Part shown: piece by piece, positions 58,177 to 64,000 of the stretch | Layout of the letters: each line of letters starts with the position of its first letter | How positions within the stretch are numbered: position 1 is the stretch's first letter | NCBI GenBank assembly: GCA_020002185.1 | Contig: CM034533.1 | Coordinates: 48,892,346 to 48,956,345, forward strand | Direction of reading: 5' to 3' | DNA length: 64,000 nt | Source: Paraescarpia echinospica | Taxonomy: Eukaryota > Annelida > Polychaeta > Sabellida > Siboglinidae | Made by a program: the position numbers and the translations under genes | The notes under the pieces: model-generated | Database searches by the model: none | The model's input: only the letters and a program-made list of their open reading frames with translations | Told to the model about the DNA's origin: nothing

Positions 58177-58480
58177 CCGGTAACCGATTCGCCTTCGGCT
58201 TCGCCTCTGTTGTGTTCTTCAAAGGAACAGCAGATTTCTTTACATCTGACTTACGCCTGAAACCCATCTTCCATTGTACGAAGCCTTCGAAGTCGTCAAG
58301 CGCAACGAAATGCGAACCACAAATAATGCTAGTTGCCGTAGCATGCATCCAGTCGGCCCTGCCGTTTCAAACAAAACGTTCCCATTTCTGCTGAGTAACT
58401 GGCTCTTTGGGAAATTTTTGAACAGAATGGCCAGTCAGATTCGAATTGTTGCAGTTTCCAACAACACATTTGTTCACCAT
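58094..58480 (-). pseudogene. THAP zinc-finger ORF with nonsense codon
   Basis: Minus strand from ATG at 58480: MVNKCVVGNCNNS, HSVQKFPKEPVTQQKWERFV, a TGA at 58369-58367, then NGRADWMHATATSIICGSHF, then RRKSDVKKSAVPLKN. The C-x4-C ... C-x2-H spacing, the FP and W residues and the basic AVP tail fit a complete THAP (C2CH) DNA-binding domain, the DNA-binding module of P-element-type transposases and host THAP proteins. The in-frame TGA inactivates it. A basic tail continues to a stop at 58094. Confidence 0.8.
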
Positions 58481-58729
58481 TTCTATATGTGAACGAATGT
58501 ATACCAGTTAAAACTAACTAAAAGCACGGTTGAAATATGACAGTGCTGTGAATGAGACAATAGCTGTCCAGCTAAACACAGAATTCAATGCAACAAACCA
58601 AATGAGCCGACTGTAGTGAAACTGAGTGTACAGTAGAGACATCTAGTGACTGTTTCCAAAGGTAAAATAACTATTCAGTGCTGGCACTTGGTTACTGGTT
58701 AATAATAGTAATATTTTATTTCTTATATA

Positions 58730-59530
58730 GCGCCCCATCCAAATAATTGTTCTGGGGCGGTTTACGATGGTTAATGCACATAAATAAATAACATAATACA
58801 ATATATAGTTAAAAATACTAATGTGCTACAACATATGCAATCATTACTACTAAGTAAAATCAACTATACTGTTTTAAAACATCAATAAACACAAGTATGC
58901 AAGCTATGAAAACAATAAAATAGATTAATTGTAATATTAAATTAATTAAAATAAATGTATCAATAATTGGATCATCAATCATCGAATGTTAAAATAATTT
59001 ATGAAAAATATGCGTCTTCAGTGCCACTTTACACTGATTGACATTAGTGCATTGGCACACTGTGAGTGGTAGTTGATTCCATGCTCTTGGAGCTACACAA
59101 GAGAATGCTCGTTTGCTGAGTTTAGTTCGGGTAGTGGGTTGTTTAAGGAGTAGCTGATCGGAGGAACGCAGACAGCGTGTCGGGCGATACAGAGAGAGAA
59201 GTGCTGATAGATATGGAGGTGCAAGCCCTTGAAGGCATTTGAAAGTGAGAAGTAGGGTCTTGAAAGTAATGCGACTCTTCACAGGAAGTCAGTGCAGCTC
59301 CAAGAGCGTGGGCGTGACATGGTCTCATTTTGACCGCATCGTTATGATATGCGCACATACATTTTGGACACGTTGTAGTTTCTAAATTACTGTCGCTGGT
59401 AATCCATTAAGAAGACTATTGCAGCAGTCAATTCGCGAAATGACTAGCGCATGCACAAGTTTTGTGTGTTCTTTGTCTAAGTATCGACGAATGCATCCAA
59501 TGCTGGTTGACGTGCACAATTGTTAACTAA
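58730..59530 (-). pseudogene. L2-like non-LTR element 3' end
   Basis: Minus strand: RRYLDKEHTKLVHALVISRI, DCCNSLLNGLPA, KLQRVQNVCAHI (about 59526-59330), then after a break LHWLPV-type residues into RITFKTLLLTFKCLQGLAPP, YLSALLSLYRPTRCLRSSDQ, SKRAFSCVAPRAWNQLPLTV and VALKTHIFHKLF. It is the conserved C-terminal region of L2/CR1 RTs. The 3' end contains TTATATAGCGCC and GGGGCGGTTTACGATGG-like tail sequence near 58730-58770. Confidence 0.85.
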
Positions 59531-59539
59531 GTGCCCCCA

Positions 59540-60258
59540 AAGACATATTGATATAATAAGACATTTCACTTGCTGCTTTACTGACCTGGCAACCGAGTGG
59601 CGCCATCTTGCGGTTGGATGGTAGACGGGGCAACATGACCGCTTTGTTATGACAGAGGTCGGCGAAAAATAAATAAATAAAAGGAATTTTTATCGGTCTG
59701 TGCAGTGGCAGGTTGTTCGAGATATTACAGGGATAACACGTCTTTCTTTTGTTTTCCGACAAACGAGCATAACAGGTTTATTAATTAATTGTATTATATT
59801 AGTTAATTTATTAACTAATGTATTTTTTATTTATGAAAATGGTGGGAATATTTGATTGCTCAAATCCTTACCTGCTAGCTCTTCATTCTGTATACACTAC
59901 TTATTATGCTGGATTAATCCAGTTGTAGATCAATTAAATGGATAATTAGTATGATTAATTTATTATTTACACATAATAAAATTATTAATTTCTATGATGC
60001 TCATTTGCATGTTATTGAACATTTAAATTTTAGTCTGTATCCTAGCACAAAATAGTTGTATCAAAGCTGTAATTATGATGAGTTCATTGACAATTTACAA
60101 CATTAGGTGGACTTGCAATCCAGCTACTAGGGGTGCCACAGCTCAGCAGTGGGACAATGCTATTCAACAGGAGAGGCTGGCGACTGACAGGTCTTATTCT
60201 TAATAAGTCTTTGTTGCCCCTGTGGACGACCGCCCCAGGCAGTGCTGTATGTACTCAC
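59540..60258. other. DUOX intron, no gene
   Basis: AT-rich intron sequence with poly-TTAATTA patches near 59775-59960. No motif. Confidence 0.5.
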
Positions 60259-60387
60259 CTTGGGGTGTTTGTTGCTGATTGCCTGGAAGAACATCTCAAA
60301 GTTGGGGCGGCCGAAGTGAGTCTTGCCCTTAAGGCCTGTGAACAGACTGTTGCCTGCCATGTTCTGGAAGTGTTCCTCACAGATGTA
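60259..60387 (-). CDS. DUOX: Dual oxidase (DUOX), penultimate exon
   Basis: Acceptor TGTTGTTGCAG|TACATC (exon start 60387), donor CCCAAG|GTGAGT (exon end 60259), 43 codons, phase 0 at both ends. It encodes YICEEHFQNMAGNSLFTGLK, then KTHFGRPNFEMFFQAISNKHPK. SLFTGL..THFGRP.FE is a highly conserved DUOX/NOX block in the NADPH-binding domain. The array immediately upstream (60388-60770) is built from copies of this exon's acceptor. Confidence 0.93.
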
Positions 60388-60770
60388 CTGCAACAACACG
60401 CATTACTCTACAGATGTACTGCAACAACACGCATCACTCTACAGATGTACTGCAACAATACACATCACTCTACATATGTACTGCAACAGTGCGCATCACT
60501 ACTAAAGATATACTGCAACAACACGCATCACTCTACACCACATATCACCCTACAGACGTACTGCAACAACACGCATCACTCTACAGATGTACTGCAACAA
60601 CGTGCATCACTCTACAGATGTACTGCAACTACACGCATCACTCTATAGATGTACTGCAACAACATGCGTCACTCTACAGATGAACTGCAACAATACACGT
60701 CACTCTACAGACATACTGCAACAACAAGCATCACTCTACAGATGTACAGTAACAACACATGACACCAGAT
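60388..60770 (-). repeat. 31-bp minisatellite made of splice-acceptor copies
   Basis: About 12 units. In transcript sense each reads AGAGTGATGCGTGTTGTTGC + AGTACATCTGT, i.e. the pyrimidine-poor acceptor TTGTTGCAG plus the first nine bases (TACATCTGT) of exon 60259-60387. Nearly every unit retains the CAG|TACATCTGT junction, so each is a potential 3' splice site. Confidence 0.93.
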
Positions 60771-60834
60771 TATTAGTTTCCTTTTAAGCAACAGACCTTA
60801 CGTAGGTACACAAGACTGCCAGGTGTCTACTCAC

Positions 60835-60990
60835 GAGCATGGTGGTGCGCAGGTCAAAGTTCTGGAAGAGTTGAGTGATGAAGAGATGAGTCTCGACCAG
60901 CTCCTTCGTGTCGATGCTCTCAATCTGTCTCAGCACATCCGTCATCCATTCGTAGTGGCGCTGGTTGCCAGCCACCCACACAAAGTACAT
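60835..60990 (-). CDS. DUOX: Dual oxidase (DUOX), antepenultimate exon
   Basis: Acceptor TTGTGTTTTAG|ATGTAC (exon start 60990), donor ATGCTC|GTGAGT (exon end 60835), 52 codons, phase 0. It encodes MYFVWVAGNQRHYEWMTDVL, then RQIESIDTKELVETHLFITQ, then LFQNFDLRTTML. The YF.WV...Q...EW..D and H.YITQ/FITQ..FDLRTTML blocks are diagnostic of DUOX. The acceptor region itself is a two-copy direct repeat (AGGTGTACTTTGTGTTTT / AGATGTACTTTGTGTGGG). Upstream exons lie beyond the retroelement-filled 61.0-64 kb region, outside this window. Confidence 0.93.
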
Positions 60991-61104
60991 CTAAAACACA
61001 AAGTACACCTATGAATGAATGAAACTTTATTTCAACAACAACAAGATACATAGTAAAGTAGCTAATTATTAAATTATAGATATATACAATTGTCAAAAAA
61101 GGGC

Positions 61105-61375
61105 AGGACGTACACAAGCGAGACTTGAAGACACTAGACATAGATATTGGAAACTGGGAGGATCTTGCTGGAGACCGATCCACATGGAGGCAGGAACTAC
61201 ACAGGGGTCTCAAAAGAGGAGAGGATACTCTCCGCAAGGCTAGCAGAAGAAAAACGCAACCACAAAAAAAACACCCAGGCTGAGAACAGAGCTGAGAGTA
61301 CGCGTACGCAATAAAGACTGCCACTCAAGAATTGGCCTCTGCCGCCACAACAGACGCTGCCCAGCCAACAACTGA
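61105..61375 (+). pseudogene. Non-LTR element C-terminus with zinc-finger tail
   Basis: GQDVHKRDLKTLDIDIGNWE, DLAGDRSTWRQELHRGLKRG, then after a frameshift NKDCHSRIGLCRHNRRCPANN and TGA. The D-C-H-S-R-I-G-L..H.R.C tail after a 'RDLK...W..LA.DRS.WR' block is the typical 3' coding end of an RTE/Jockey-related RT ORF. A (GAAT)n tract at 61009-61024 precedes it. Confidence 0.8.
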
Positions 61376-61399
61376 TCTTCGACACCATGGCACATATCC

Positions 61400-61990
61400 A
61401 TAGTCTTACAAGACTGCAGGATGCCTCCTACTGCTATAATCTGAGTAATGATTTTCTTAACCATACTCATGTTAATATCACTATAATATGTTGTCATTTT
61501 TTTTGAAATGTTGAACAATTCTAATAATTTCTTGATCATCAACTGGACTTAGAAACATACTATTCTCTAGTCTTTTCCCCAAGCAATCATAAATAGACAC
61601 ATCCCTTACAGTTAATGAAATATGCTTTGCTAGATTTGGGCCGACATGCGTAAAAAAAACTATTAAATCCATTTGCTAGATCTGTAATGATTTTGTTATT
61701 TCTCATAAAATATTCAGGATACGAAAGTGTGTTAAATTGTTTGTTGATTATCCTGTTTAATATTTTCCAAGTTTCCTTGACATTATTTCTTTGTTTCTCT
61801 AACAATATGCTGTAGTGTTTTTTTCAGTGAGCCTTAATAGTGCTGTTAACTTATTTTTATAAGTTTTATACTTATATTCTGCAGATCTGGATAACATAAA
61901 TGCTTTGTATAGCTTTTTTCTTAGCACAAGCACATTTTACACCCTTAGTGAACCGAGGCTTATTTATAATATAATGCTTTCTCAAAACTT
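61400..61990 (-). pseudogene. Non-LTR RT linker region remnant
   Basis: Minus strand: KETWKILNRIINKQFNTLSY, NNKIITDLANGFNSFF, GPNLAKHISLTVRDVSIY, SMFLSPVDDQEIIRIVQHF, MSMVKKIITQI. This is the stretch between endonuclease and RT of a CR1/Jockey-type ORF, broken by frameshifts. It is a different fragment from the one at 61105, on the opposite strand. Confidence 0.8.
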
Positions 61991-62450
61991 GTTTTTATTG
62001 GGCATTGTTTTAAGGGTAGCCGCGCCCCGAAATATGACCAAAAAGTCGGTTTTGAGATGCTGTCATTTTCCGATAGATTGACATATCATACACCTTCATG
62101 TAAAAGCATTTTCCAATATTTGAACAATAAATACCTATATTAGTACACTTTGTGACATGCCCTTCTTTCTTCTAGAACCGAAATGAGTCTCGCAGCCATT
62201 TTTAAATGTCCAATAATCTCCAAAAAGATCGTTCGATTCCAAGCATATGCCGACTATAAAATCCGCCATATTTGATATCGTCTTGTCCGGAAGTTTACCT
62301 GCTTCCCGGATATAGCTTCCTAGTTAACCTAGACTATAATACTAGGCATTCGATAATACTACGCCTCTATCTGGAATTAAATTTATGCGACCGTTGACCA
62401 AATAAGGGCAGGTTACGCTATTTCTGGCTCATTATAATATCGCGTAGATG
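61991..62450. other. No gene recognised
   Basis: No motif found. It leads into a GC-richer, promoter-like region. Confidence 0.4.
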
Positions 62451-62454
62451 AAAC

Positions 62455-62644
62455 ATCCAATGAGCGCACGCGGTGTATGGATGACCGCATCATCAACCAA
62501 TCAGCGCGGCTTCCGGGGACGCGCAGAATAGTAAACAAGATGGAGTCGAGTAAGAGAAAACGAGTAACGATGACCGCATTTGGCAAAAAAAAGAGACACA
62601 AGAATAAGTCTGGAGCAGGAAGACCACGTCAGACAGCTTTGTAA
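62455..62644 (+). CDS. CCAAT-box promoter and short basic ORF (possible 5' exon of transposase gene)
   Basis: Two CCAAT boxes (CATCCAATGAGCG at about 62455 and AACCAATCAGCGCGG at about 62496) precede ATG at 62540. The ORF reads MESSKRKRVTMTAFGKKKRH, then KNKSGAGRPRQTAL, stop 62642-62644. The AT-hook-like GRPR and Lys/Arg-rich start resemble N-termini of Mutator-like transposase proteins, and a GTCAG donor-like site within CCACGTCAGAC would allow splicing to the ORF at 63.1 kb. This is an inference only. The coding part is 62540-62644. Confidence 0.4.
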
Positions 62645-63109
62645 ATATACTTTGCACAATCGTAGCAAAGAATATCTTAGTTTATCATCTTAAAATTACC
62701 GTAAATGGACGATGTAAACAATGGCGATCATGACTGCTTGGGAAGACCACGAAGACAAGGAAATGATCCGAATGACGTAGGCCTCATAGCTTAGCATTTA
62801 ACAATAAGTGGGCGAGTTATATTATTATAATAACATCTGTTACTATGTGACATTATTATACCTTTGATTATTTTAATAAAATATGCTTCTTGGAGCATTT
62901 TGGTTCACAAACTGTTAGGCAACTGAACTAAGATTTTCTAGATTAGACATTAGTCTGACTACTCAGTCTACTGTCTACTACTAGTACTAGTGAATGTAAC
63001 CAGTGACAGTGGTAGTTGTACTATCTAGTGATATATAAGCATGTGTGCATTTTATAATAGTCTGCTTTCACTGTTTCAGTGCCAGTTGAATAGGCATCGG
63101 TGTCTTTGA

Positions 63110-64000
63110 CTGATTTGCAGTCCACGTCTGCCAGTTGCCGAAAGATTATGTTGCTGTCTCCACAACGTGACACTTCTGAGACTGCATCCACGTCCGACTC
63201 GGATGGCCACTTCGTTATACTACACATGGACAAGCTGAACGATCTGCTGAAGCCGCCTGAGTGTCCACAGTGCAGTCAGGCGAAGCTTCGTGTGACGTCA
63301 ACCGACATGAGAGGATATGCTGTACACCTACTACTGGCATGTGATAGCTGCAACGCGACGCTGTCCAGCGAGTTCTCGTCACCACAGCTACCAATGAGTG
63401 ACAACCCGACACGACAGCCCTACACGATCAACCGCCTTGCTGTGCTGGCAGCTCGTTAGGGTGGCATCAACCAGACCGGCTTGGTGAGGCTGACGACACT
63501 GATGAATGTCAAGGGTGGCATTCATCATAAGACGTTCAGCAGGATCTCCGACACGATCCAGCAGAAACTTGTGTATGGGACGGCCTACAATACACTGCTG
63601 GAGGCACACAGCATAGTTCACCGCGTGCACAGGGACGTCTACGGTGAACACGACGGGCCATTGAAGCTGGCTGTCAGCTATGATGGCTCTTGGAAAACCA
63701 GAGGTTTCCATTCCCCGTTCGGTGTGGGATTTGTGATCGAGATGTTAACGGGACTGGTCATTGACTACACCATCCGATCCAAGTACTGTGTAGAGTGTGA
63801 GCTTGTGGGGAAGAAGCTGAAGGGAGATGAGAGAGAACAGTGGCAGCAGTTGCACCAAGACCACTGTGACGTGAACCACACTGGCTCCAGTGGTGCAATG
63901 GAGACTGAGGCTGCCAAGATCATGTGGGGAAGGTCAGTGGACCTGATGGATGCCCAGTACACCTCCATCCTGGGCGATGGTGATGCTGCTGTCATATCGG
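63110..64000 (+). pseudogene. Mutator-like transposase-domain protein, broken by TAG and cut by window end
   Basis: Open from about 63110: STSASCRKIMLLSPQRD, then a zinc-ribbon-like C-x2-C (PPECPQCSQ) and C-x2-C (LLACDSCNA). QPYTINRLAVLAAR is followed by TAG (63457-63459), and the same frame continues with GGINQTGLVRLTTLMNV, LKLAVSYDGSWKTRGFHSPF, KYCVECELVGK, HCDVNHTGSSGAMETEAAKI and YTSILGDGDAAV at the window end. S.DGSW..RG, GSSG.ME..A and LGDGD are the conserved blocks of the Mutator-like transposase domain common in invertebrate genomes; the Asp in YDGSW and the Asp in GDGD are the likely catalytic pair. One nonsense codon is the only break seen. Confidence 0.8.

Noticed and set aside
57387..60990. 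Interpretation as NOX2/NOX5 rather than DUOX
   Set aside because: The SLFTGL..THFGRP, FDLRTTML and terminal YENF combination is that of DUOX. The peroxidase domain would settle it but is outside the window.

Overview
This is a eukaryotic, animal nuclear window. Split genes with GT-AG introns, a DUOX-type NADPH oxidase, an MBD5/6-type PWWP gene, several non-LTR retrotransposon lineages, a Ty3/Gypsy remnant, THAP and Mutator-like transposase remnants and very many minisatellites all point to a marine invertebrate. A mollusc or other lophotrochozoan is my best guess, at low certainty. Most of the DNA is mobile or tandem-repeat sequence; real host exons are few and small.

Layout. 1-5.9 kb: a foldback/MITE-like element (1.5-2.8 kb), a hairpin repeat, an internally deleted Ty3/Gypsy element and a scrap of CR1-like RT. 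6.6-9.0 kb: two compact plus-strand genes, each driven by the same E-box (CACGTG) plus TATA promoter. The first encodes a 115-aa SERTA-like protein whose mRNA would end in a near-canonical histone-type 3' stem-loop. The second is a two-exon gene for a 341-aa protein with three Cys/His clusters. 9.2-16.7 kb: a GGAA microsatellite, an RTE-like RT fragment, a SINE-like unit, and a pseudogene of an uncharacterised metazoan repeat-gene family split in two by an inverted-repeat insertion that carries a second, opposite copy of that family. 17.5-20.6 kb: minisatellites.

21.4-28.9 kb, minus strand: the 3' exons of an MBD5/MBD6-like gene (PWWP domain plus conserved C-terminal helix). Its introns hold minisatellites and a nearly intact 4.3-kb non-LTR element. 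31.7-39 kb: a CR1-like element whose RT frame is cut by a 5,263-bp insertion with 1.33-kb terminal inverted repeats, AG...CT ends and a 6-bp target duplication, which are the hallmarks of Polinton/Maverick elements, but with no recognisable genes. 39,884-52,861: exactly six tandem copies of a 2,163-bp unit. 53.2 kb: a probable last exon of an unrecognised plus-strand gene. 57.4-61.0 kb, minus strand: the last three exons of a DUOX gene, with THAP, P2X7-like and L2-like remnants in the last intron. 61.1-64 kb: more retroelement fragments and a Mutator-like transposase pseudogene running off the window.

Two themes deserve most attention. (1) The 6.7-8.8 kb gene pair has virus-like compactness and shared promoters. 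The histone-type 3' end is on a non-histone gene, and flanking sequence at 9.18-9.25 kb resembles the arm of the Polinton-like element at 33.6 kb. (2) At the MBD5-like and DUOX genes, several introns carry minisatellites whose repeat unit is a copy of the adjoining 3' splice site plus the first bases of the exon.
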